Of a stretch of 64,000 nt of DNA, positions 35,385-47,070 are shown one piece after another (within the stretch, counting starts at the first letter, position 1; the number at the start of each line of letters is the position of its first letter). The notes under the pieces were generated by a model. It saw only the letters and a list, made by a program, of their open reading frames with translations. It did not search any database and was not told the origin of the DNA. The DNA comes from Eretmocerus hayati (lineage: Eukaryota; Arthropoda; Insecta; Hymenoptera; Aphelinidae). Location of the stretch: assembly GCA_029851415.1 (NCBI GenBank), contig CM056743.1, positions 70,214,186 through 70,278,185 on the forward strand, written 5' to 3'. The translations under genes and the position numbers were made by a program.

Positions 35385-38300
35385 CAGTCTGATTCATTAA
35401 GTGTGTACATGCCATAACCGGGATGTGAGGAAGAATTTGTATATTTAAACGAGTTATTTGTAAAAATTCGTAATAGCTGTCAGAATTTGTAACTTTTGAT
35501 AGAAATATGATTCTTAATCATTACATTTGAAATGATTGGAAGTGGGTGCCAACTTCACACGCGTAATGTTTTACCTTCCAACCATCACATAATGAACACG
35601 TGTTTGTTATGTGATGATTATTGTTTCGCCATGAAGGTTATGTGTTGGATTTGCGCGTAGTGTTGTGATTTGTGCAGTTTTTTCACATATAGTGATTCTC
35701 GTTCTGTTTTTTGGCTCTCTCTTTTCGTAATCTTGCCGCGGAGCCCCGCGAGAAGAAGAGTGTAATAACGCCATCTCACAGAACAGGGGGTCATGACAAT
35801 GTCTTACGCACACAGAAGCACAACTTCCACACCGATACGGGTGCCTCTACATACGTGTGGAAGTTGTGCGTTAGTAGTGGAAAGTCGTGAGAGCGGGTAG
35901 AGAGCTGTATACTGAGCACCAACAGGGTTACTGATACTCATTTTTTGCTTTTTCTGAAGATAATAGTTTGATTTCGTGACAGCAAATTTTTGATCATTAT
36001 TCCCATTCAGTTGCATATTTTCTTCACCAAATGTCCTTGTATCTAGAAGATGGTTAGACCATTTTCTTCCCGCCAAGATCTATCGACTAGAGATAATACT
36101 TCTTCTCCAGGAAGCATCCCAAATCTGAGACAGACTAATCTTTGAGGCCCTTTATCTGTGTGTGTGTGTTGTTTTATTTCCTCGACGCTTTCTCTTTTCC
36201 CTCCCAGTGTCATACAATCTAGAGGCTTTTTGAGCAAAAATTGCTTGAATCTCTGGTTTTAAAATCCAATTGTGAGAATTCAATCTCATTGAGTTCAATA
36301 ATTTAATTTGTATGTAAGTTTGAAAATTTGAATTTAATAAGCTAATTTTCCTGTTTGTTTTAACGCACTTAGAATTGTTGTTCATTAGCATGGAAGTCTA
36401 GATCACTCGTTTTACACTACGTCCACGCGTTACGTGCATGAGATGCTAGTGATCTGGTTTTTTAGAAAGTTCACAGATCGATCCACCGAATTCTCTGAGA
36501 CCACATACATCTCCGGTTGGAATTACAAATGTTCAAGAAGGATTATTTTCTTTCACAATTTCGATGAAATTTTTCGATCGAGACAAAAGGGTTTTTCCGT
36601 TGTTTTTCGAAATAATCAATATTTCTCGAGTTGCGAGGCATTTTGACGAGAAAATTGAGAATTTTGGCAGGTAAGAATGTATATAGTCTGACAGGAATCG
36701 ATGGATCGGTCTGCAGATTTTTTCTGGTGTGCTTTCTGTGGTTTCGAACGCAAAGTCGTATGGGTTCGGTGATCTAGCCAATTGTACGCGAACCCGGAAA
36801 TACATATGGATAACGTATTATTTTTCCGGAGAAGTGACTAAGCCATCGTTTTCAGATCGAAAAAATACTCATAAATCAGAATCTCCAACCCCCCATGATT
36901 TTTCGGACCAGACTTGGAAATTAGGGATGCACCTCCCCTTGAATGGGTGACTTCCAAACCATGTTCATTTGCGTACGCCACCCAAAAGAATGGTGTTCGC
37001 GTATTCGCGTACGCAAATACGCAGAATAATGGACTCCTCTTGAACATTTTACGTGACCAACCAATCATGGATATTCGCGTACGCTACTGGGGGTGCAGAT
37101 TAACATGCGCGAATGCATGAAGTACTCCAACTGAATCACGCGTATGGCTATTAAACCAATGGTGTCCGGGCAACCTCCCAGGAACAGGATAATGAATTCG
37201 CTCACTCGAATAAGCGAATGTGGCAACTTCTCCTGGTATTTGCGAATGATTACTAGACCCCGAGCATTCGCGTACGCTACCCAAGTGAATGTTATTCGCG
37301 TACGCGAATCCACAAATGAGAGGAATTTCCCTGAAATTCGCGCGTTACTAACTAACGATGGATTCTCGCGTACGCTACAAGAAATGTAGGTTCACCTAAG
37401 CGAAGTCACGCGTGTTTCCCATACCATGGATATCTACGTACGTTCCCAAAAGAATGACGGAATCTTATACGGACATCAGCGGATAGAGCCCCTCCTCCTG
37501 AAGTTATGTGTGACAACCAGACCGTGAGCGTTCGCGTACGCGACTGAAGTGATTTGGATTTGCGAACGCGAATTCGCGTGTGACTACCAAAGCATGGATA
37601 TCGGCGTACAAGCCGAATCATGCTGATTCGCGTACGTTACCTGAATGATGCCGATTCGGGCACGCATGTCCTCGCGTGGTCACCAAATCATGGATATTCG
37701 CATAGGCTATCGGTATAAATTATGTTTGATTATAAAATTTGTGCGTGATCACCCAACTATGGATATCCACTTTTGCTACTAGGGATACAGATTCGCGTAC
37801 GCTACACAAGTGATTCGGATCCTCGTTTGCCAATTGGAGGTGTGACTACCGAACCATGCATATTCGCTCAATCTCCCAGAAAAAATACGATACTAGGATT
37901 CGCGTACATGAATAAGTGAATGCGACGACTTCTCCTGGTATTCGCGTGTTATCACCAGACGGTGAGCACTCGCGTACGCTACCCGAGTGAACCATGTTCG
38001 CGTACGCGAATACACGAATCAAAAGACTTCTCCTCAAAGTTGTACCTGCCTCACTCATCGTGGATCTTCGCGTATGCTGCTAGCGATGCAGATTTGCTGA
38101 CGCGGAGAGATGAACGCACAACTTTGAGGAGAAGTCTTTTGATTCGTGTATTCGCGTACGCGAACATGGTTCACTCGGGTAGCGTACGCGAGTGCTCATG
38201 GCCTGGTGATGACGTGCGAATACCAGGAGAAGTCGCCGCATTCACTCATTCATGTACGCGAGATCTAGTATCATATTTTTTCTGGGAGATTGAGCGATTA

Positions 38301-40498
38301 TGCATGGTTCGGTTGTCACACCTTCAATTGGCAAACGAGGATCCGAATCACTTGTATAGCGTATGCGAATCTGTATCCCTAGTAGCAAAAGTGGATATCC
38401 ATAGTTGGGTGATCACGCACAAATTTCATAAGCAAACATAATTTATACCGATAGCCTATGCGAATATCCATGATTTGGTGACCACACGAGGTGACCACAC
38501 GAGAACGTACGCGAGAATCCATCGTTAGTTAGTAACGCGCGAATTTCAGGAAAATTCCTCTCATTTGTGGACTCGCGTACGCGAATAACATTCACTTGGG
38601 TAGCGTACGCGAATGCTCGGGGTCTAGTGATCATTCGCAAATACCAGGAGAGGTTGCCACATTCGCTTATTCAAGTGAGCGAATTCATTATCCTGTTCCT
38701 GGGAGGTTGCCCGGACACCATTGGTTTAATAGCCATACGCGTGATTCAGTTGGAGTACTTCATGCATTCGCGCATGTTAATCTGCACCCCCAGTAGCGTA
38801 CGTGAATATCCATGATTGGTTGGTCACGTAAAATGTTCAAGAGGAGTCCATTATTCTGCGTATTTGCGTACGCGAATACGCGAACACCATTCTTTTGGGT
38901 GGCGTACGCAAATGAACATGGTTTGGAAGTCACCCATTCAAGGGGAGGTGCATCCCTAATTTCCAAGTCTGGTCCGAAAAATCATGGGGGGTTGGAGATT
39001 CTGATTTATGAGTATTTTTTCGATCTGAAAACGATGGCTTAGTCACTTCTCCGGAAAAATAATACGTTATCCATATGTATTTCCGGGTTCGCGTACAATT
39101 GGCTAGATCACCGAACCCATACGACTTTGCGTTCGAAACCACAGAAAGCACACCAGAAAAAATCTGCAGACCGATCCATCGATTCCTGTCAGACTATATA
39201 CATTCTTACCTGCCAAAATTCTCAATTTTCTCGTCAAAATGCCTCGCAACTCGAGAAATATTGATTATTTCGAAATACAACGGAAAAACCCTTTTGTCTC
39301 GATCGAAAAATTTCATCGAAATTGTGAAAGAAAATAATCCTTGTTGAACATTTGTAATTCCAACCGGAGATGTATGTGGTCTCAGAGAATTCGGTGGATC
39401 GATCTGTGAACTTTCTAAAAAACCAGATCACTAGCATCTCATGCACGTAACGCGTGGACGTAGTGTAAAACGAGTGATCTAGACTTCCATGCTAATGAAC
39501 AACAATTCTAAGTGCGTTAAAACAAACAGGAAAATTAGCTTATTAAATTCAAATTTTCAAACTTACATACAAATTAAATTATTAAACTCGATTGGATTGA
39601 ATTCTCACAATTGGATTCTAAAACCAGAGATTCGAGCAATTTTTGCTCAAAAAGCCTCTAGATTGTATGACACTGGGAGGGAAAAGAGAAAACGTCGAGG
39701 AAATGAAACAACACACACACACAGACAAAGGGCCTCAAAGATCAGTCTGTCTCAGGTTTGGGATGCTCCCTGGAGAAAAAGTATTATCTCCAATCGATAG
39801 ATCTCGGCGGGAGGAAGAAAATGGTCTAACCATCTTCTAGATACAAGGACATTTGGTGAAGAAAATATGCAACTGAATGGGAATAATGATCAAAAATTTG
39901 CTGTCACGAAATCAAACTATTATCTTCAGATAAAGTAAAAAATGAGTATCAGTAACCCTTTTTCTGCTCAGTATACAGCCCTCTACCCGCTCTCACGACT
40001 TTCCACTACTAACGCACAACTTCCACACGTATGTGGAGGCACCCGTATCGGTGTGGAAGTTGTGCTTCTGTGTGCGTAAGACCTTGTCATGACCCCCTGT
40101 TCTGTGAGATGGCGTTTTTACACTCTTCTTCTCGCGGGGCTCCGCGGCAAGATTACGAAAAGATAGAGCCAAAAAACAGAACGAGAATCACTATATGTGA
40201 AAAAACTGCACAAATCACAACACTACGCGCAAATTCAACACATAACCTTCATGGCGAAACAATAATCATTACATAACAAACACGTGTTTATTATGTGATG
40301 GTTGGAAGGTAAAACATTACGCGTGTGAAGTTGGCACCCACTTCCAATCATTTCAAATGTAAGGATTAAGAATCATATTCCTATCAAAAGTTACAAATTC
40401 TGACAGCTATTACGAATTTTTACAAATAACTCGTTTAAATTTACAAATTCTTCCCCACATCCCGGTTATGGCATGTACACACTTAATGAATCAGACTG
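35385..40498. mobile_element. Giant 5.1-kb foldback DNA element, TA-flanked
   Basis: The outer ends CAGTCTGATTCATTAAGTGT are inverted copies flanked by TA (35383-35384 and 40499-40500). Pairing continues almost without gaps to a short central spacer at about 38,045-38,115, so each arm is about 2.5 kb. A CAGT-type terminus and TA target fit the Tc1/mariner superfamily. No transposase is seen: the ORFs are short and mirrored. Arm differences are scattered point changes and small indels, so the arms are young or are being homogenised. Confidence 0.88.
36960..38910. repeat. Array of CGCGTACGC-type motifs in the foldback arms
   Basis: Roughly 20 matches or near matches to TTCGCGTACGC(GAA) occur per arm, for example near 36994, 37073, 37264, 37293, 37365, 37530, 37626, 37793, 37970 and 37999, with mirror copies at 38.1-38.9 kb. 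They are embedded in longer degenerate units (ACCAAACCATGGATATTCGCG and similar). The core CGCGTACGCG is itself palindromic and very CpG-rich against an AT-rich background. Confidence 0.85.
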
Positions 40499-40500
40499 TA

Positions 40501-41084
40501 TATGGCCGTCGAATCGGGTAATAGGACAATTTTGGCATCGTTTACTTTGTTCAAATCGGCATTTCCACATGCATCGATGAAACCCACTTCAACCAGTAGT
40601 TAATCGAAAGCTTACACTGAGAGACTTTCTCTAATAGAGATTGTAGGATCGGGAATAATTTTTATAGTTTTACGTTACAGCTGTGGGACACACTTTTTAG
40701 TAATAGTATTTGTAAATTATGCACCAATTTTACTACCCAAGGACTAATCTTCATAGCCAAAACTATAGAAATAGGTGGATGGGGCGAGTGGAGGAAAATA
40801 TTATTTTGATTCGCTGTTATCGCTCGCTATACTTATATATATTCGCACGCGCGATCTTTGTTGCGATGGACTATTCAGAGCTCGTATATATACGAATCGA
40901 GGTAAGCGTTCGTCGCTTGCGAGAAGACCTAAACTCGTTGATGTCAATTTCGAGTGGATTGTTATGGAAAAATTGTAACTATAACAAGATTTGCGCTGAC
41001 TCGGTTCATCATTTTCAAAGATGAAGGAAATTTTTCAATCTTTCCGAACTTCACTCATCCTCCTATGTTCCAAATGATATTATA
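40501..41084. other. AT-rich spacer, nothing recognised
   Basis: Short unrecognised ORFs only (largest about 100 codons, 40719-41024). TATATATATTCGCACGCGCG near 40,835 looks promoter-like, but no transcript can be supported. Confidence 0.5.
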
Positions 41085-41552
41085 TTCGTAAATCGGCATT
41101 CGAGGACTCATTTCATTTCTCTATCAATCTCGAGTTTGAGATTGATTAATTGAGAAATTAACGATCGGGTTTGATCGTGGAAGTGTTAATTAATGGAAAG
41201 ATTGCATATGACAGACATCGAGAGAAAAAAGTCGCCTGGACCCAGATTTGAACTGGGGGCCTTCTTCACACCGGGAAAGACACTCTACCAGCTGGGCTAT
41301 CCAGGGCTCAGGGAACTCTTGTCTCGATGTCATGCATATGCGCGGCTTTTCCTTTTGCCCAGTTCAAATCTGGGTCCAGGCGACTTTCTTCTCTCGATGT
41401 CTGTCATATGCAATTTTTCCATCAATTAACACCTCCACGATCAAACCCGATAGTTAATTTCTCAATTATTCAATCTCAAACTCGAGATTGATAGAGAAAT
41501 AAAATTAGTCCTCCAATGCCGATGTACGAATATAATATCATTTGAAATTTTT
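41085..41552. repeat. Inverted repeat with tRNA-like sequence in its arms
   Basis: Left arm (about 41085-41256) and right arm (about 41372-41552) share GATATTATATTCGTA, CAATCTCGAGTTTGAGATTGA, GGGTTTGATCGTGGA and GCATATGACAGACATCGAGA in opposite orientation. The inner edge of each arm is the T-arm and acceptor 3' half of a tRNA-like sequence. The complete tRNA-like copy lies on the left side; the right side has only the 3' half. Confidence 0.82.
41235..41305 (-). pseudogene. tRNA-like pseudogene or SINE head
   Basis: On the - strand the 71-nt sequence folds with a 6-bp acceptor stem (CCTGGA with TCCAGG), a perfect 5-bp T stem with loop TTCAAAT (B box AGTTCAAATCTGG) and an A-box-like TAGCCCAGCTGGTAGAG. 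The D stem has a mismatch and the anticodon loop (CCCGGTGT) is eight bases, so the anticodon cannot be assigned. It is probably a decayed tRNA or tRNA-derived SINE head captured in a foldback. Confidence 0.6.
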
Positions 41553-43069
41553 TAATGTTCGTTTGCGGTTAAATAAATCAGAAAAGACTCGTGATTAGGG
41601 CTCATGAAGCTCAGATGACGACTGGAATCCACCTGGTGGCAAACACTGACACTACTGCATCCAGAGCAGACTGACCTGTCTGGCAATGATTTGCCAATCA
41701 GAGATGAGTCAAAGAGCACGGGGCACACGATGCATACATAATATATCTGCAATGTCTGCATCCATACAATCTCGCATGGAAACTCAATCTTTGCTCTCGA
41801 AATTCGGATTCCACCACTCACGAGTATCCACGACCTCAAGCTACAAATTCTGCAGCATCGGCAATAATTTTTCTAGCTGTTGGGAACAAAAGATTTTTGT
41901 TGCGGAAATCTATGAAAATTGATGCCACTCCCAGCAGGAACTGTAGCAGATTCTATACTTTCTATAGGAATGCCGTTTCGTCCCACTGATGTAGCGATCC
42001 GCAACAATTTCTATAGCCAAAAGTTTCTCAGTGTACACTCCTCGCTCTCGATTGATTGGCAGGAAAGTTTGATTCGATGTCTGTAGCCAGAACTATTGAC
42101 AGTTGAATAAGTGTTCCTAAATTAGACTCCAACCAGGTAACTGTGGTACACTTACTGAATGATTCAATTCCACCCGCCGTGAGTGCATCAGCTTTAATCG
42201 TTCAGAAGTCGCATCCTCGGCTGTTTGAAAAGTGTCGTAACCTCATAGTCCGTCACGAGATCCAACATGAGTTGGAATGAACATACAGAAGTAAAAGCGA
42301 GTGACCCAACCGTGGAGATGCATAGCTAGGCTTGAGTAAATTTTATGTACTTTTCATGCTTTTTTCAATTTTGTTTCTTCATTAGAATTCTGTATGTTGT
42401 AGGGTAAATGTCCCAATTACTGCGAGTTTTTCGGGTACCTCCAAATTGCGCACCACAGATTTTGTGTTTATCGGTAGATATCGAGCCCGGAATTTTTCGA
42501 GGTTGTTCGTCTACGTCTTGAGAAGAAGTCACTCAATTTTTGGACCGATCCGGGTTAATGGTAAATACTCATTAATTAAATCCTGAGTCAGGAATGGTGC
42601 TCCTATTACTGCGTTTGATTTCCTATTACCGCGGGTATTACTGCGTTTCGCCTATTACTGCGTCCCAAATTTCTGCGGTGAGAAGAATACGCGTTTAAAC
42701 GGGCATTGAGCCGTTTTTCTCGGGTACCCACGTATATTCGACAAGCAAATCACAGGACATAACTGATTGTATATTTAAAATACGTCTAGAATGTAAGAAT
42801 TCGCGATATTCTTGCAAGAAGTGAGCAGCAAGGATCGCGCGCTCGGGGCACGCTATCTTGAGTTAGAAATGCACTGAGTTTAGATCGCACGCGGTTACTG
42901 GGGATGAACTATTGTAAAAACCGAGTTGAGAATGCTTGTTTGGTCTTCGTTTGATGATCCAGGAATCGATTCATCTCGTAAAATCGTGTCACGAGACGTT
43001 CAAAATGCACACCTATAGCCAGGTTATACACGCGAGCTCGCGGACCGTTTATTCACATCACATCACTTA
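41553..43069. other. Unannotated stretch, nothing recognised
   Basis: No ORF above about 95 codons and no convincing repeat. A phrase of the type TATTACTGCG recurs a few times between 42,590 and 42,670 (a short local tandem). Confidence 0.5.
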
Positions 43070-43415
43070 ACACCAAACACAAACCTCGCCACAATCAAGA
43101 ATAATAATTTCCCAGGACTTCATATTCGAGTCATGCCGTTTTATGCATGATTTTGGTACATTCTCTCCAATAGGAATCTCATATCAATCGAAACGATATA
43201 TTGTCAAGACAGCGAACAGCGACGTCGTCGTCTGCTTGCTGGTGCTGCCATGTGCACCAGCAGCCGACATTGCTGTCTTGAATCGTTATCGTCTCGATTG
43301 ATATGAGATTCTTATTGGACAGAATGAACCGAAATCGTGCATAAAATGGCATGACTCGAATATGAAGCCCTGGGAAATTATTATTCTTGATTGTGGCGAG
43401 GTTTGTGTTTGGTGT
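43070..43415. repeat. 346-bp inverted repeat, MITE-like
   Basis: Arms 43070-43225 and 43262-43415 pair closely, starting ACACCAAACACAAACCTCGCC. The loop is GC-rich (GCTGGTGCTGCCATGTGCACCAGC, itself a small hairpin, given here only by its positions near 43238-43261). The target duplication is unclear. Confidence 0.8.
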
Positions 43416-43423
43416 AAAGCAGG

Positions 43424-43900
43424 GTTTTCAACGAAACGAAACAAAATGCAATTTTGAATATTGTTTCGTTTATTTGAGCAAAAACAAAACGAAACGAAAT
43501 TATTTTCGATTATGTTGAACAAAAACAAAACTAAACGAAAACCGAATCCATCTCTCTTTTCATAAAGTGAACTAAACAAAATTATTGTAATTTAGTTTCG
43601 TTGAATATTGTTTCTCAGAATTTGTTTCGTTCAGTTTTGTTCATTCACGGGATAAACAAAACTCAATAATTTTGTTTAGTTTCGTGGATAAACAAAATTC
43701 AACAAAACTATTTTCTGATGAATATGTTTCGATTTGTTTCTCACAAACAAAACATAAACGAAATTATCCATAATTATGTTGCGATAAACGAAACCAAACA
43801 AAACTCTGTATGATTATGTTGAGGGTAAACGAAAGTGAACATAAACAAAATGTCATTAAGCGAAACGAAACAAAAATATTTTTGTTTAGTTTAGTTTATC
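43424..43900. repeat. Degenerate AAACGAAAC/GTTTCGTTT array
   Basis: Dozens of short units built on CGAAAC, ACAAAAC and their complements (GTTTCG, GTTTTGTT) fill about 480 bp. No unit length is strict. A related but GG-containing version (CCGAAAC/GTTTCGG) occurs at 45.1-45.4 kb. Confidence 0.75.
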
Positions 43901-45094
43901 GAGAACTTTGCCCCGACGAGATCGTATTTAAACGCGGCATTTTCAGGTTAGAGTAATGGAAAAAAATTGTCGACACGTTGTGCAGAAAAGTGTTTTCCCC
44001 ACACTGATTTTCCACTTTCACAGACAGTTTGTCGAAAAACACAGTTCGATACACGGATGTAAAACCTATTTTTTGCATCCTCGTCTTGATTCCGACCTTT
44101 GACCACGGCTCAAGCCGCAAACCCATCACTCGGACGCGAAAATAGTACATTACGTAACAAGGGTGGAGAATGCGTTTTCCGTACGAGTTTCGTGACCAGT
44201 GCGAAAAAGAACCGTTTTTTTGATTTTCTTCCCCACGCCGACGATGAAAAAATAGTATTCGACACTCGGGCAGGGTGATTTCCGCTCCCAAGCGATGATT
44301 CCGACCCTCGCCAAGGCTCGGGCCGCGGAAACCAACATCCCCGCCCTTGTATCGAAATCGACTATTTACGCACGGTTTGCCGTGCGGAAATATACTATTC
44401 CCGCATGCGTCACGGAACGAGTGCGGAACACTTTCACCCGTGCTGCGTATACTATTTTTTGTGCTGAGTGCGGAAAGCTGTCTCGTCTGATCAAAAATAA
44501 ATTGAATGATCAGACCAAAGTCAATCTAAGCTCATTCGATGGACCCAGGACCAGCCGTAGGGTGGCCTTCACGTAGATCTTTGGAGCTGAAAAGATCGAA
44601 CATATTATTCTGGATCTTCCTCATTTTTGGTGAAAACCTTCTGATAAGAGAGATATGTATGGCTTGAAGTCTAGTCTGAGCATTCGGGGTTACAAGCTAT
44701 CGAAAATAAATCGTTCATTATTGTATTTAGAGAGATAAATTCGGGCTAACTCACTATATCGATCACTTCGATGGTAGCTCCATGAGAATCCGTGGAAACT
44801 AAATTATTGTAGTCCGAGGAAGCTACATTTTGACTCTTACTATTTAGAATTTTGAAAATAATCTGTTCACGGATTGACGTGAGACTCAATTACCAACTGT
44901 CATCCAAAAGAATAAGTGGCCAAAAGTTCGAATGGAGTGGTTCGCAGCTCACTAGTCAGAATAGGGGCCTAAGTCGTTCCGTGTCAGTTTTTGCGATAGT
45001 TCTCATATGCCAAAATTGAAGTAAAAGTCAGTAATGAGATTAAAGATTGATAATTCATGATTAGAAGAATGAATGATATTCAGATTACTCATAG
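43901..45094. other. Non-coding stretch with CGGAA/ATAGTATT phrases
   Basis: Phrases such as AAATAGTATT, CGGAAATATACTATT and GTGCGGAA recur in both orientations at 44,120-44,480, hinting at an eroded foldback. No protein or RNA gene is recognised. Confidence 0.4.
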
Positions 45095-45440
45095 GTAGGG
45101 TTTTGCACGAAACTAAATATTCCGTTTCGTTTCGGATCATAAAAGCCTATTTTAGTTTCGGTTTGGATTTCGTTTCGGACTAAAACCGGAATCCGATCCG
45201 AAACAAAATCGAATTTTGGGCCACTGCAATACCCGAAACGAAACTCATTGTGTTCCGAATTAAGTTTTGGTGCACTGAAACATAATTCCAATTTAGTTTC
45301 GGTTCGCAATTCGTATCAAAACCGAAACTCAAACCGAAACGAAATTCGGTTTCATGTTTGAACCGAAATATGACCCGAAACTAGAGTCAATTTTTGTCTC
45401 GGTGACATGGTCTCATTTTATTTCGGATTAGCTCTGCAAA
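45095..45440. repeat. Degenerate CCGAAAC/GTTTCGG array
   Basis: Repeated ACCGAAAC, CCGAAACGAAA and TTTCGGTTTG units in both orientations. It resembles the 43.4-43.9 kb array but with an added G/C. Confidence 0.7.
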
Positions 45441-46200
45441 AGTAGTTTTTTGGCAAATATCGTTTCCGCTTGGAGACTGAATTCAAATCGGCTATTCCAT
45501 TTCGGGTTCGAATTGCGTAACTCGAATTTTTGTTCGATCTTGAGCGAGTTTTTCAGTGGAAGTTTAGTGTTTCTACCAGAGCAAAAAAAAAAAGATATAT
45601 ACACAGTGGTTGGTAATCATATAGGTATGGTTATTATGAGTTGGATAATAATAGTAAAGTTTTCACTCTATCTGTGACCTTTCTTGTCTAATACAACCCT
45701 AGAATCACATTAACAGATTTTCAATTCAGAAACCGAAACATTACGTTGCACATTGATTTAGTTTCGCCTCTTAATCCGAAAAAACCAAGTGCGTCCGTAG
45801 AACGCGCAATTGATGACGAAGTCATGAAGGTTTGCTAGGAAGTACTACTATTTTATTAAATTTTTCGTAATTCGTTCGCCACATAATTTATCTTTCCCAT
45901 TCATTCTGAAGTTAGATGATTGAGTTGTACAGATTCGAGGTGTGACGGACGGGGGACACTTTCTCATTATTCCACGTGCACTGCCGTTCTCTGTTTTGAT
46001 GAAAAGTACTCTCATCCCTCAACTCATAACATCTATTCTGATGAAAAGCCCTTTTCAATCAAATCAGAAAGTTTCGAAGAACGAAATTTCGATATTTGAG
46101 CATCAATGTACCACCACCGAATTTTGCTTCCAAAGGTTCTGTGACATGCATACTTCGACGTTTTGGAACATATAGAGAATGAGTTCACTCGCACACGTAC

Positions 46201-46346
46201 ATGTACACTCGGCAGGAAGATGAACTACAGTGCATCGAGATCTACTTTCTCACTCGCACTCCTTGGTTATGGTATCCTAACCTATGAGTGCGAGTGAGAC
46301 AGCAGATCTCGATGCACTGCAGTTCACCTTCCTGCCCAGTGTACAT
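46201..46346. repeat. Short inverted repeat, about 61-bp arms
   Basis: Left arm 46201-46261 and right arm 46286-46346 are near-perfect inverted copies (TGTACACTSGGCAGGAAG; CAGTGCATCGAGATCT; CACTCGCACTC). The loop is about 24 bp. Confidence 0.85.
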
Positions 46347-46400
46347 TTTCCCCCTCATCGGTGTCCATGGGAATAACATGGACACCCTGGTATTGGACAC

Positions 46401-46437
46401 CCTCTCTGAAATCGTTCAGGGAACGATTTCAGAGAGG
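46401..46437. repeat. Perfect 17-bp hairpin
   Basis: CCTCTCTGAAATCGTTC, loop AGG, then its exact reverse complement. It is not followed by a T-run, so a terminator role is not supported. Confidence 0.9.
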
Positions 46438-46531
46438 ACACGAAACTCGACTTTGTCATTGAAATTGATCTCAATAAACGGTTCAAACAACAGTCTTGGG
46501 GTTTTGATTCGGCCATTAGATACCTGGCAAA

Positions 46532-46924
46532 ATGCAGGCAAAGACGATTGTAGTGGGTCGCTCTAGTAAGTCATTGGATTGGCATGAGAATTTAGCAAGC
46601 GTAGACTTTCTTGAAAAAGTATTCAGTGAAAAAGTGGAAATCAATTTTTATCCGATACTTTGGATCATGAGAAAAATACGCCTCACGATAAACCTTGCAA
46701 AAAATTGGCGCGGAGAGACTCGAAATGAGGTAAATCCACTTTTATCAAGGGAAGCTAAACGAGTAAAATTTTTGGCAAAATTGCGCCACGAAATGTACGA
46801 GCTCAGCGTGCACGTTAAGAATGGGATTCCGGTACTTGTAACTGCGGGATTTGATACTCACGAAAATCGAAAAAACGAAAACCCACAAGGCACGGAACTG
46901 ACATTCAGACCCATTTTTGAATGA
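46532..46924 (+). CDS. Unrecognised ORF, 130 codons
   Basis: ATG start (MQAKTIVVGRSSKSLDWHEN), basic, no signal peptide or membrane segment, no motif known to me. It is the longest open frame between 41.6 and 48.6 kb. It could be a remnant of an unknown mobile gene or chance; nothing nearby supports expression. Confidence 0.2.
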   Translation: MQAKTIVVGRSSKSLDWHENLASVDFLEKVFSEKVEINFYPILWIMRKIRLTINLAKNWRGETRNEVNPLLSREAKRVKFLAKLRHEMYELSVHVKNGIPVLVTAGFDTHENRKNENPQGTELTFRPIFE

Positions 46925-47070
46925 TAATTTCCTGAGTAATCCTGGATCGAAAGGCCTATCATGGAGCCAGAAGCAGCACCAAAAATAAATATATCGACAA
47001 CAACTTATTGTATGATTTTTTCCCCAAGTGTGGTAAGGGTTTGCATAAGGTGGTTCGCTTTATCATATAA

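Noticed and set aside
36960..38910. CRISPR-like repeat array
   Set aside because: Spacing is irregular, repeats are short and palindromic, no cas genes occur, and the context is eukaryotic.
36838..39042. Mirrored ORFs with repeated FAYANT-like peptides, which could pass for a repeat protein
   Set aside because: The peptides are translations of the CGCGTACGC motif array, appear on both strands by symmetry, and have no start context or composition typical of a gene.
41235..41305. Functional tRNA gene
   Set aside because: The D stem is mismatched and the anticodon loop has eight bases; it lies in an inverted repeat with a partial second copy.
46401..46437. Rho-independent terminator
   Set aside because: There is no T-run, and the genome is eukaryotic.
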